This document shows positions 9,615 through 21,400 of a stretch of DNA of 64,000 nt, one piece after another (positions within the stretch are counted from its first letter, which is position 1; every line of letters starts with the position of its first letter). This stretch comes from Poa pratensis (taxonomy: Eukaryota; Streptophyta; Magnoliopsida; Poales; Poaceae). The position numbers and the translations under genes are program-made. The notes under the pieces are model-generated. The model made no database searches. It was given only the letters and a program-made list of their open reading frames with translations, and had not been told where the DNA came from. The stretch covers positions 90,090,723 through 90,154,722 of the forward strand of contig CAMZMU010000034.1 in NCBI GenBank assembly GCA_947311845.1. Reading direction: 5' to 3'.

Positions 9615-10443
9615 TTTTTTTTTTTTTGAATTTTTTCATATATATTAAACCAACAAAGAGTACACAATTATATCGATTACAAAAACAATACTAAAAGAGA
9701 CGAACAAATCTATGAGATCTGCAAGCCCTTTCTTCTTCCATGACACAATCTTGTACTTTTCTGAAGGTATCCGTAGAACAACGTCGAATACACCAAACTA
9801 CAGACCTGTGAATACCAACGAAGTTTCTCCCCTTTTAATTTTGAGCCGCAATGCCAAGGCTTTGTGCACGCACGCAACCATTAAATTAATCAAGCAATAT
9901 CGGCAAGAGCACCACCACTGATATTTCAGGGACAAATAACCGAACCATTTTGTCGACGTCGTTGGGAGCCGAAAGAACGAATCACCATTGCCGAAGACGT
10001 AGTAGCCAGGATAGATAATGCGAGGACAAACCTCCTCGCAGCAACCATGAGAAACAATCCAAGATTGATCTGGCGAAGAAAGATCTGAAGAACCATACCT
10101 AGACAAACTTAATCTTTCACAGCCACTATTAACGTCGGGAAGGAGATCTCGCCGACGAACGAAACGCGGAAGATCACTTATTGCAGACGATGCCATCTCC
10201 ATTGACGAAGAAGATAACAACCAAAACCAAGCTCTAACATTAAGTACCTTTGTGTAGCGCTCTGCGCAGGTCCGAGGTCCCCACCCCTCCTAGTGCCAGC
10301 GGCACCTAGAGGAGGTGAGGACCCGTCAATTCTTAGACGAAGGCGACGATAAAGATGTAGATGGCGCCGGCGGCGACGGCTAGGGTTGAAACCCTAGGCC
10401 GCCGCCTCTCTTTCTTTCTTTCTATTGTGGTTACTTAGGACGA
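9615..10443 (-). mobile_element. Non-LTR retroposon, 829 bp, with target duplication
   Basis: The insert is absent from the matching place in block copy 2 (about 49077). It is flanked by 16-bp direct repeats, TAGCATCGACGTTTAG (9599-9614) and TAGCATCGTCGTTTAG (10444-10459), with one mismatch. A run of 13 T at the left edge is the poly-A tail of a minus-strand copy, preceded by TTAATATATATGAAAAAATT in that sense. The 5' part is GC-rich. No reverse transcriptase is encoded, so it was moved in trans by a LINE or is a 5' part of one. Confidence 0.85.
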
Positions 10444-10865
10444 TAGCATCGTCGTTTAGTTGGCAAGCTTGTGAGATTTTTTTATTGAGCTTCTGTTTTT
10501 ATTTTTTGAAACGATTGGAGCTTCTGTTTGTGAGGATCGGAGAGCAGGGCAGCAATGTTGTCGAGCCTGCCAGTCCTGTCTAGCTTGTCGTCTCATGCTC
10601 TGTGAAACCTTTGCTGTCATGACCACTCATGGTGGTGCTTTACCTTATCTGGTCAGATCGATGAAACGCTTTCCCAAGAAAGATTATTGCTGTACTGGAT
10701 CAAGCAAATGATCACTGTTTTCTTCCGTTACAACATTCTGATGCCGCCTTACAGTTATTATTTATTGAAGGAAGATCGATGTCAACATAGCATGCTTAAA
10801 CCATTTTGACGTGGCCTGTCACAGCCTCACAGGTAACGTCAAGGCTTGCCAGCACCATGATCGAA

Positions 10866-11320
10866 TTACGCGGCATTAGGAGGAAGGGGCGGCATCCTGA
10901 AGCCCGGCACGGGCGCGATGAACTTGCCTTCTTTCTCCCCGCCGGCGTCCCGGCTACCTTTCTCGCCTGCCACATGCAACAAAAATTGTTAACACCAGTG
11001 ATGGTTCGTTGAAAGATGTGCGTCAGGGACCGACAGATGGATATATAGCCTTCGTTTTCACTCTGTCGTTTGTGCTAGTTGTGGTACTGATGTCATATAT
11101 AGCCAGTACTTACCGATCATGGCGCGACGGTGAGCAGTGGTGGCAGCAATGGTAACCGATGGCTGCATGCCGGAAGGCGACCCGCCCTTCATGCCGTTCA
11201 TCCAGCCGAGGCTCTTTCGGCGCGTCGGAGCGGCACGGCGTGGCCGCTCTCTCTGGCAGCGGCGGCGGCCACCACAAGCGCGACCAGAACCAGGGCCACG
11301 AGCACCACTTTGGATGTCAT
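10866..11320 (-). pseudogene. Small secreted peptide gene, copy 1, frameshifted
   Basis: Two exons, 11320-11114 and 10966-10866, have the same phase-1 intron position as the intact copy at 49516-49888. The start codon and signal peptide are intact (MTSKVVLVALVLVALVVAAAAA), followed by ARESGHAVPLRR. A one-base deletion against copy 2 at about 11214-11220 (CTCTTTCGGCG versus CTCTGCTCGACG) shifts the frame and stops it at codon 41. The second exon still encodes a conserved tail, GEKEGKFIAPVPGFRMPPLP, ending in PNAA and TAA, so loss is recent. The product would have been a secreted peptide of about 100 residues. No known family is recognised. Confidence 0.75.
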
Positions 11321-11373
11321 TTTGCTCTTCTTCGCAGTGTGCCTCTGTGAATTGGATTGAGCATACATTGTCT

Positions 11374-11383
11374 CAAATATATA
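11374..11383 (-). promoter_or_regulatory. TATA box of peptide gene copy 1
   Basis: The minus strand reads GAGTATATATTTGAGAC about 57 bases before the ATG at 11320. The same box and surrounding sequence occur in copy 2 at about the same distance, so the promoter was duplicated with the gene. Confidence 0.6.
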
Positions 11384-11702
11384 CTCGAGCGTTGTTGGAA
11401 AAACGATACGACGGTGGTTGCTGGCTAGTGTGGCGCTCATGCATGCACGCACGGGCTATTTGCTCAGTGATAAATTCATAGCAGGCAAAGGCCAAAGCTT
11501 TGTGATTCATAATTGCTAGCTGGAGGAGAAGACAATCAAGTTTTAGGCAAAGGAAGGGAGGAATCGATATCTTGTAGTGTTGTAGACTTGTAAGACCAAA
11601 ATGAAGAATGCACAAGCACAATCGAAATGAAATAATTCCAGCATGTGGTCTTTAATTTTTCCAGCATATAGGGTTCCTAGACTGCATAGCTCCTAATTTA
11701 CT

Positions 11703-14700
11703 TTTTTCGAAAAAAAAAGGAGGCATAGCCCCGGCCTCTGCATCAGAATGATGCACACGGCCTTTTATTGCAAAGTTTTCAAAGTTTTAAGGGTAATACA
11801 AAACGAAGCAAACATCCAAAGTGAATACAAGCCAGCCACTGATAAAGATAAAAATATAAAAACCCAAACATCCAAAGAACTAACGAGCGCAGATTCTTCG
11901 GTCATGTTGCCACCCATCGTGGCAGAGAATAGCTCGCACCACTGCCATAAGCCGAGTGCAGCCGACCTCCATCAAATATTGCTGGTCTAGCGGCAAGAGG
12001 AAGGACCACATAGTAATCCAATATGTAGCCCCGTTGACAACCTGTAAAAAGTGAACAATTTCGACCTTGTTAAAAACCACATCGTTTCGACAGTTCCAAA
12101 TAGCTCAAATAAAAGCACAAATGCCAATGCGTAGACGGCTTTTCGTTTTCTTATCTAATCCTACAAGCCAACAGCCAAACATATTAGCTATACTTGTTGG
12201 AGGTGGAATATTATATGTGAAATGGAGCAGTCTCCAATTTTTCCGAGCAAAATTACACGATAAAAACAGATGTTCTATCGTTACATCCATGTGACAAAAG
12301 ACACATTTCTTACAACCATTCTAATTTCTCTTGATTAAATTGTCCTTAGTAAGAATCACTTTCCTATTAACGAACCACATAAAGATTTTAATTTTTAGTG
12401 GTACTTTCAATTTCCATAGTTACTTTTGAAAAAAAGGTGTATGCCCATTCATGTAATCTGCGTACATAGATTTAACTGAAAAAGTCCATTAGTAGTCAGC
12501 TTCCACCTAAACTTATCATCCTCCGTTGTCAAAGAGACCATCATCAATTTTTGTACCAATTCTAGCCATTCCGTCCATTTTGGACCTATTAAATCCCATC
12601 TAAACTCCAGATTACTTGGCGGAGCATTAGACAACACATCGGCCGCAAGAACATTCTTGTTGTGAGTAATATTAAACAGGCTTGGAAATTGTTCCAATAA
12701 TGGACTATCTCCCAGCCATGAATCTTCCCAAAAACGAGTTCCTTGGCCATTGGCAACAATGAACGAACCATGAGAAAAGAAATATTTCTTAACCGCAAGT
12801 AGCCCCCTCCAAAAAAGGAGAATCAGGTGGTTTAGGAGTTACTTGTGCTAAATTCTTGCCACATAGTTATTTATTAGATAGGAGTTCTTGCCAAACACCC
12901 TCCTCATTTAATATTTGTAAAGCCATTTGCTTGACAAGCATTTATTTTTGATTTCAAGCAGCTCAATACCTAAACCGACTTGATCTTTTGGACGACAAAC
13001 AATGTTCCACTTTGTCAATTTCTATTTCCTTTTTGTTGGTCACTTTGCCAAAAGAACCTGCTACGGAAATAATCAAGCCTTTTCCGGACTCCCAATGGAA
13101 TTTTGAAGAAGGATAAGAGGAACATTGGTAGGCTAGTGAGAACCGAATTAATCAACACTAATCGGTCCCCATATGATAAAAGTTTACCAGCCCAAGAAGC
13201 AAGTTTTTTCTCAAACTGATCTTCTATCATCTTCCACTCCTTATTTAGCAACTTCCTATAATGAATTGGAATTCCTAAGTATTTGAACGGAGCGAGCCCA
13301 TCTCACATCCAAAAATGTTTCGTATTCATTTTGGTGCTCGACAGCCTCTCCAAAACAATATATTTCACTCTTATGAAAGTTAATCTTGGGACCAGAAAAT
13401 TGTTCGAATAAGGACAAGATAAGTTTCATGTTAACTGCCTTATCGAAGTCATATTCGAGGAACAAAATTGTGTCATCATCATACTGAAGAATCGACACCC
13501 CCTTCCACCAAATGAGGTACAAGACTACCAATTTGTCCGTCTTCTTTTGCTCTCGCAATGAGAACTGCCAACATATCGGCAACTATATTAAAAAGAACCG
13601 GAGACAGAGGGTCTCCCTGTCTCAATCCTTTTAGAATTTGGAAATAATCACCAATATCATCATTTACACGAATCCCCACACTACCACCTTGAACAAATTT
13701 TGCAACACATTCACACCATTTAGGATCGAAACCTTTCATGCGGAGAGCTTGTTGTAAGAAGGACCATTTAACTTTATCATTTTCCTTTTCAAAATCAATT
13801 TTGAAAAGAATTCCATCCATTTTTTCCTATGCATCTCATGGATGGTCTCGTGCAGGATTACAACTCCTTCAAGAATGTTCCTACCCGGAATGAAGGCGGT
13901 TTGTGTTGGGCAAATAACTTTCTAAGCTGAAGAAAGACGCAGTTGGTTCCTAATTTGAAGCTCACATTTAAGAGACAAATTGGGCGATATTGCTCTATCC
14001 TACTAGCATCTTCTTTTTTGGGTAGCAAAGTGATAACCCTAAAGTTCAACCTAAACAGCGGTAAATTACCGTTTTGGAGTTGCTCAAACATCGCCATCAA
14101 GTCATTCCTGATTACAGCCCAAATTTTTTGGTAGAACTCCGCCGGAAATCCATCTGGCCCGATGCCTTATTGTGTTCCATCTGTGAAATCGCCTCAAGCA
14201 CCTCCTTTTCAGTAAAGGGAGATGTCAGTATCACATTCTCATCATGTGATATCTGGGGAAAATCATGATTCATTGACTTAGGTGAAAGCATTCGGCTCTG
14301 GAGCTCCGAATAACTTCTTATAATACTTTGATATGAAATTCTTAAGGTTTATCTCTCCTGCGATCGTCCCTTCGTCTTGTTCGAGTTGGAGAATACATTT
14401 TTTTCTATGTTTGCCATTTGCAATTAAATGGAAAAACGTGTATTATCCCCTCCTTCCTGTACGTATTAACTTTTGCAAGTTGGGCCCATTTGGCCTCCTC
14501 ATCATGGCGCAGCTTAGCAACACACTCATCTGCTTCTTTTTTAGCAGCTCTCTCCGCCGCCGACAATGGCACGGATTCTGCTTTAATATCTTGTTCATCG
14601 ATGAGTAACAACAACTTTTCTTTTTGTTTCTTATATTCGCCACTTAGATTTTTTGCCCAACCCCTAAGGAATTGACGCATATGTCGAATTTTTTCTGCCA

Positions 14701-14955
14701 TATCTCAATTGGGGAACCGCGATCTACACATGATGCCCATTCCCTGGCAACCAGCTCATAAAACCCGTCTTACAAAGCCATAATAATTTGAAAGAAAAGC
14801 GGGATTTATTTCCAAGATGAGCCTGGTTATCAGAATCAAGTAGAAGAGGAGTATGATCCAACCCCGTACGTGTCAAAGCATGTACAGACACTAGAGGATA
14901 CTTCTGCTCCCACTCGACACTAGCTAGATTCTTTTCTCTTGATAACATATGGAGT
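11703..14955 (-). mobile_element. LINE retrotransposon, degenerate and 5'-truncated
   Basis: This insert is absent from block copy 2. Its minus-strand 3' end reads GCATCATTCTGATGCAGAGGCCGGGGCTATGCCTCC then T/A-rich tail, a typical grass LINE end. In order from 14950 leftward it shows the end of an endonuclease (GLDHTPLLLDSDNQAHLGN), a linker (14701-14405) and reverse transcriptase fingers (LPKKEDASRIEQYRPICLLN, 14040-13960). The palm follows (LKGLRQGDPLSPVLFNIVAD, about 13640), with the catalytic box as YDDD rather than YADD (about 13480), then thumb pieces and a zinc-finger-like C-terminus (IEHLFLSCNFARKNW, 12290-12105). Many frame changes and stops make it non-functional. Confidence 0.9.
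12105..14948 (-). pseudogene. LINE ORF2 (endonuclease, reverse transcriptase, zinc finger), broken
   Basis: The coding remnant of the LINE spreads over at least eight open segments in three minus frames: 14948-14724, 14701-14405, 14100-13858, 13820-13479, 13582-13256, 13251-13015, 12798-12449 and 12290-12105. The longest uninterrupted part (13820-13479) begins DGILFKIDFEKENDKVKWSF, where the D of KIDFEKA-type motif A is present. Loss of the alanine in the YADD box and the many frameshifts show it is old. The first ORF (gag-like) is not present. Confidence 0.85.
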
Positions 14956-15114
14956 GTGTGACGACACTACTAAATTAAAAAGAGTAAATATCACTCAACC
15001 AACAACAAAAAATACTTTTCTCGTATCAATGATTTTTAAAAACTTGGGCTTTAACTCATATTGAAAATCAGTCTAATTCTAGAATATGATGATGTGTCAA
15101 ATGTACCTCTCCTA

Positions 15115-15422
15115 CTCCCTCTGTCTATACATACATGACCACTCTTATTCTTGTTTCACGGTCAAACATATCAAGTTTGTAGAAAACAATATACAAAGTT
15201 TTTTTTGCAAAACCTGAGATATTCTTACTACGAAACCAAAGATCAAAAGGTCTTAACATTCATAATACCCAACAAATATATTATAAAAACATATTTGATT
15301 ATATATTTAGTGATATTGATTTTATAGGTTAGATGTTGATATATTTTTCCTAGAATTGGTCAAACTTAAACAAGTTTGATTTAAGAAAAGAGCAAGTTAC
15401 CTTTGTATAATGAATGGAGGGA
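15115..15422. mobile_element. Stowaway-like MITE (block copy 1)
   Basis: The insert starts TA-CTCCCTCTGTCTATACATAC and ends with AATGAATGGAGGGA, the inverted CTCCCTC end of grass Stowaway/Mariner MITEs. The corresponding element is at 50491-50795 in block copy 2, so it was present before the duplication. It has no coding capacity. Confidence 0.7.
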
Positions 15423-16292
15423 AAATTTCCATTTGGTTAGATTGATCGGTGCTAGCCAATTCTATATCGATTTCCTTGGGGTATCTTTGGAAGGCATGAC
15501 TCTAAAACACAAGAATATGATAAGAATAAAACTAGATTGTCATGACTTTATGAATCCAGAACACATGAGTTGTAGTTTTCTAGTTATTTTAATCCAAATG
15601 GTCTTTGTAAGAAAAATATTATATTAACTGAAATTATACAAAATTTAATGTAAATTATTTACTCAAAACGAAATTTTAATAATTTTGGCCTACAACGTTC
15701 AATATTTTCTTCCCTCTATGAGGGGCAGCGAGAACTTCAGGAAATAGATATGTTGGTAACTTCTTGTTACATTAGTTGTTTCGGTGGTTGTTATATTTTG
15801 GACACACGAGGTTTTGAGAATTAACTATGATTGTATTTTTTTCCCAATAACTTTGACCTATTCGTTGTGAAGAAACACATAAAATATAAATATTTACAAT
15901 ATTTACCTAAGGCAAGAATGTTTTATTATATATGAGGACAATACAAAATAACGTAACTACCGCACGTGGATCATATTTCTGCCTCTAATAGAAGATTTCA
16001 CAAATCAGTGCTATATTTCTAGTGGTGGTTAAAGATAGATGGTTTTAGAGACTCTCTAGAAGATCCTACTAGAATGGTTCATACCGTTATTTTTGCGGTG
16101 AATCAAAAATCGAGCGCTCATTCCCACATATACCCAATACTTGTGCCAAGGTTTAGGTTTACTGCATACGCACGCACGCTTGGCCAGAGGGTCATTTCAC
16201 GGTTTCAGTTACCCACCCCTGCCCACGTCGATTTTGTTGGCAATCCTCTTGTCGTGCGTCGTCCGTTCTCCCATCGCCGCCGAAGCGTCGCC

Positions 16293-17365
16293 ATGGACCT
16301 CCCTGTGTTTGCACCCATTGATTCTGCGGTTGTGCCACCCAAATCAAGCCCTATGTGGTGCCCTCGCCTCCGTTCCCGCGACCTCCACCACGCCATCCAC
16401 ATCTCCCGCTGCTGTGCCCAAGCGCAAGTGGTAGGGAAAGCTTATTATCATGGGGGCCGCGGACAGCGTGGCCACATCCTTCGGGCTTCCTCTCGCAGTG
16501 GGGTAATTTTCCATCTTGCCGCCACGGGTGCCATCTCGAAGGTAAAAATCGGCCGCTTTGGGGGTGATGAAGACGAAGAAGGAAGCGACTCGTGGACCTG
16601 ACCTCCAACTCCAGTACCAGCGACTGGGACCGCTGCTTTGATTATCACCGACACCAGTGCCCAGAGCATGCTCGACGAATCATGGAAGAGGATAAAGTAA
16701 ACCCATCCCGAAATTGTTCTGAGCCAAGCATGCTTAACATCATAGTTCGAGATGAGCTTCAAGAAAATGAAGTTGCAACTGGTTGATATGAGTATCCTAT
16801 AGAGCACTTGGCCAGGATGTCACGAAAAGGGAGATCAAATAGCCCCTCCATCGACTTGGACGAACGGGAAAGAGAAGATGATGGTGGTGGTGGTGAAGGT
16901 TCGACACTGACAAGAAACATAGGGAGACTGGAAGAAAGAAGGAAGGAAAGGACAATTTGAAGAAGAAGCAGAAGGCCGAGGCTGAAAGCATGAGGGAGAA
17001 TGTCAATGAGTGAGAAGTTTCAAGCTTTGCAAATGAAGATGGAGTTGGCCGAGAAGAAGTAACAAGATATGATGACAAGATGACATCAAATTAAAGAAAA
17101 TGAGGATAGTGAGTTGGCCAAGGAGAAGCGCAAGACAAACTTTGACTTCTTCTAGAGGAGAACAAGATGAGGTAAGAGATCATTGCCGAGGAGAACAAGC
17201 TCATGATGATGAATCCAAATGGAATGGACAAGAAAGCGATGCCATATTGGGAGATTAGAAAGGGGAGATATTGTAGTAAAGAATGTGGCTACCGGGATGA
17301 GATGGTAAGTTTGGCTAGTGGTGGTGGCAATGACAGTGATAGCAACGGTGGTGTTGCTTGATTCA
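16293..17365 (+). pseudogene. Myb/SANT-like (Harbinger ORF-type) pseudogene, copy 1
   Basis: The plus strand keeps pieces of a protein type common in grasses, often described as Myb/SANT-like or NAM-associated and linked to PIF/Harbinger transposons. These are MDLPVFAPIDSAVVPPKSSP (from 16293), a KRGRSNSPSIDLD-type segment with frameshifts (about 16833-16870), and the Lys/Glu-rich helix MELAEKKxQDMMTR...ENEDSELAKEKRKTNFDF (17030-17150). The final part reads MNPNGMDKKAMPYWEIRKGRY (about 17210-17275). Stops and shifts occur throughout. Compared with copy 2, the part encoding the SANT-like region is deleted near 16790. A coiled coil is predicted by eye in the Lys/Glu segment. Confidence 0.65.
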
Positions 17366-17764
17366 TTGGACATTTTATTTATGCTTTTCATCATGTTTCA
17401 TTGCTAGTTATTCTATGATTGTCCATACTTTTTGGACCAAAAAGTATTGTTAAGTTTAAAATTTGAAAAATATTGTGTAATGTTGAGTACTAAAACTATT
17501 TTCTAATGTTAAGTAGTAAAAGTGAGATAGATTTGTCAAAACCACAAGATTCAATTTTACGGTACGTGTTTTATGGATCTATTCCGGTGGAACCTGAGCT
17601 ATACTCTGCTAGAGATGCTCATAGTTATTTTCCGGATATATTTTGCTTATGAGATTCATATGATCCAAAAAAACTCAGGCTTATACTCTAGAGACCACAA
17701 TCAAATTACTTATGAGATTCATATGATCCAAAACATTGTTGTACCTAATTTTGTACATATTTAA

Positions 17765-18050
17765 GGATGTTATAGACAAGTAAACATTTAAACACACTAA
17801 AACGTTATGGCATTATTAATTTGTGGATAACGTGATAACTTTGTTTGCTTAAATTTAGAATGAATCCAATTGCAACAAAAGGTTTTCCTAAACATCCCCT
17901 AACTAAAAAAAGGTAAAAACCATTTTTTAACACAATGTAGTTTCCGTTCGGCATAATAAGATGTATTTTAATGATAAATATTAGATGAAAAATATGTACA
18001 TTAATATATATATTAGTGTGATTGAAAAATCTTCTAATTTAGATGAAAAC
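17765..18050. other. AT-rich intergenic DNA after the end of the duplicated block
   Basis: Homology with copy 2 fades at about 17640. From there to 18050 the sequence is AT-rich with no coding frame or clear repeat. GAGATTCATATGATCCAAAA occurs twice (17651 and 17712). Confidence 0.5.
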
Positions 18051-18052
18051 TA

Positions 18053-18156
18053 CTCCCTCCGTCCGGAAATAACTATCGTTGAAATGAGTGAATCTACATA
18101 CTGAAACGCGTCTAGATACACTCATTTTAGCGGCAGTTATTTCCGGATGGAGGGAA
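18053..18156. mobile_element. Stowaway MITE, 104 bp, with TA target duplication
   Basis: CTCCCTCCGTCCGGAAATAACT at the left is matched by AGTTATTTCCGGATGGAGGGA at the right, flanked by TA at 18051-18052 and 18157-18158. It is non-coding and lies about 300 bp from the XRN stop codon. Confidence 0.9.
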
Positions 18157-18473
18157 TACTAGTTAAGATGGAATGTCAATAAAAGAATGACGTTCATTTA
18201 GTGACAATATTAGTTGTAATGGAATAAAAATGTTTACTATAAATTTGTGATAATGGTCAAATTCAACTCACACTAGGACTAGACCTACAAAATAGTTGGA
18301 CCAGCAATGTCATCTCTATCATGCCACTTACATTTATCATCAGATATCTAGAGTTTAACAAATAAAATAGTCTGACACACAAAACACCTCAGTTCTAGAT
18401 TTGATTTGATCAAACGTTGATGCTTCCGACCAGATACGTTGGAGACCTACGACAACACTACTTCATCAGTTCA

Positions 18474-21400
18474 TCACATCATCTTTGGTTCTTGCAATGT
18501 TCGAGTATCATGCATGGGGCTGCCTGCTCTCGCCACGGCCGTCTCCATTTCCACCAGCCCCGCCTCCTCTCGCCCGTGCGTGGCACCGCCGCCTCCTGCC
18601 CGAGTGCCTCCCGGTCGGAAACTGTAAACACCATTGTCGTTAAACCGGCTGCCGCCGCCGCCTCCTGCCCGAGTGCCTCCCGGTCGGAAACTGTAAGCAC
18701 CATCGTCGTCAAACCGGCTGCCGCCGCCGCCTCCTGCCCGAGTGACTCCCGGTCGGAAACTGCACGTACCATCGTGGTCAAACCGGCTGCCGCTGCGGCC
18801 TCCTGCCCGAGTGCCTCCCGGTCGGAAACTGAAAGCACCATCGTCGTCAAACCGGCTGCCGCCGCCGCCTCCTGCCCGAGTGCCTCCCGGTCGGAAAATG
18901 TAAGCACCATCGTCGTCAAACCGGCTGCCGCTGCGCCCGTGCGTGCCGCCGCCGCCTCCTGCCCAAGTGCCTCCCGGTCGGAAACTGTAAGCACCATCCT
19001 CGTCAAACCGGCTACCTCGGCTTTGCCCCATGTCCACCCCATGGAAACCTCTCCTGTAGCTGCTGCACCTCTCCAGTGTCTCTGCAGCATTACCTCTCCC
19101 CAATCCGTATCTGCTACTCCCGATCTGCTGCGTCTCCGTGGTGACGGCGCTTCCTCTCCCCCGTCCAATCCACCCCGTTCCGGCATTCTTGAACTCTTCC
19201 CGCGGCATCCCCGGCGAGCTCGACTTCCACAGGGCGTCTGGCTTGCTGCTATACTTCTGTGCGCTGCAACATGTTTCAGTGGAAGCGTAAGGCATCTCGC
19301 AAACATGGAAGAGATTTGAGAAGAGCCGAGAGCGTGAGAAATGAGTTTACTTGTAAGTGAGAGGCGGTCTTGGATCCGGGTACGTGTGCCACGGCTGCCT
19401 CTTTGCAATGTCAGCTTCAGTTATAGTCTGCAGAATACACAAGTGGCAAAGATCGATGAAGCTCCAAATCAATTGAAATTATGTACCACTCTATATGAAT
19501 CTACCTGTTCAGGTACTCTGACATTGTCAAGTAGTCTTGAGATTGGCTTCACTGCCTCAGGATTGAAGAATATTGCCGATCTGAAACATACACAAAACGA
19601 CATGAGTTACTGCCCCCAATGATGATGAATATGATAAAACTTGCATCGTCTGGTCGTATGTGATGTCTGGCAAATCTTTTATTGGCGAGTGAAAGAGATG
19701 GTTGCTTGGAGCATCATCATCTGGAGATAACCATCCTCCGATTTCACTATTGTGGAAAAAATAATGAAAAATTCAACATCAGTACTACATTTCTCTGAAC
19801 AGAACATAAACGCCAGAATTATTTCATTATGTTTACATAAGTTCACTTCAGACTTTAAGTACCTAGTAGATATCAGAAGCTTTTTGGGTGAATAGTCGGA
19901 CATTAGCAGAAATGCTGCATTATTTGCCAGAGTATTTGAGTTCCTCAGGAAGATCTTCTCTTGCCGAATAGTATTCCGTCTCATCTCATGCATCTAATGT
20001 GTAAACAAGGTAAACTACCAATGCTTCTGACTTATGAGTTTGCAACAGTAGTTTTAAGTGGCAATCAATTGTTTTACCGTGAGATCAATCTCCAGCTCTG
20101 GTGACAAAAAAATTGCAACTACATAATTACACAAAAATTGGATGATACGAACTCCAGAATAATAAATATACTTGATGGATTCACTTATATACCTGATGGA
20201 TCGAACATTTGTTTTGTAGACTCTTCGTTGCCCATTAATTTGCGGTAACATTTTGGAAGAGCATATGAGCTTCAAAGAAGAAGAAAAAACGATTAATTCT
20301 TAGGAAATACCAATAAATAATGTGCATGACAAAAAGACACCTTTCTGGTGGCAAAACTGCCATGAGCTGATCAAATGGTCTTAGTGGTTTGCCCACGGTG
20401 AAAGATATCTTGAATTGAGACAGACTTTTGAGATCAGATGCGAAAGGAGCATAAGGGAATCGGTAGTACCTGTAAGAAAACGCAAATTTTACCATAAGAC
20501 ATAGAATGGAAACATTTATCATGTACATATCTATTGGAACTATCAGTCATCGCTAGCATGGAAATATTAAGCCCTTGGGATCGATGTCATCATAATAATT
20601 CAGAACCATGAAATTACAGAGTGAGTAAATACATAGACAAAAATTTAGAATTTAAATATGTTTTCTTCATACCAGCTCCATGATGGTACATCGGAAAAAT
20701 AGTATTGAAGCACCCAACATAATCCTTCTAAATACGTCTGAACCTAAATTCAGTAAGGAAAAACGAAACATATTATATCAATCCAAAATGCCCCAGCCAA
20801 GCCTCAAGAGTACAAGGCTCCATTTGCATGAAGGAACAAGGAAAATCATAACCATTATATTCTGCAGCTTTCCAACTTGATTAGAAGTTTCAGCACCAAA
20901 CATCTCTTTGTAGAACCGGGATTTCCATCCTGGTAATCCCAGTCTTATCTGCAATAGATATGTCAAAAGTTGCACATAGAAGAAATATTTACCGCAATAG
21001 GCGACACTAACACTGTCATGTTTATAGGCTCCATTTTTCAAAAGATCTATCTTATTATGGAGAGTGTCCTTCAAAATTTTCGTCAGCTCCAAGGTATTCC
21101 TTATGACCTGACAGATAGACAATGAGATTCTCAGGAAAAAAAATATAGGGAATCAATCAAGAATTTCAAGCATTCCTTAATATGTAGCAGAAATAAACAA
21201 AACTCCCATACATTAGACTTGTCTGAGCTGCAAGTAGAAATACTGCGTTGTGTCGAAAACGACTTGGCCATCAAGTCTGGGCCATCAGGACTTTCTTCCT
21301 GAGTAGAAGAACCGATGAGATTACTACATATACACATTCTTTAAGCTGTAACTGATCCCTACCACATTGCCAAAGTTTCTTTCGTTCCATTTGTTGTCAG

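Noticed and set aside
18417..19319. A 300-codon plus-strand frame (Ala/Ser/Val repeats) opposite the XRN tail
   Set aside because: It is the antisense of the 69-bp repeat; a repeat length divisible by three keeps all frames open. The minus strand has splice consensus and family motifs upstream, the plus strand has neither.
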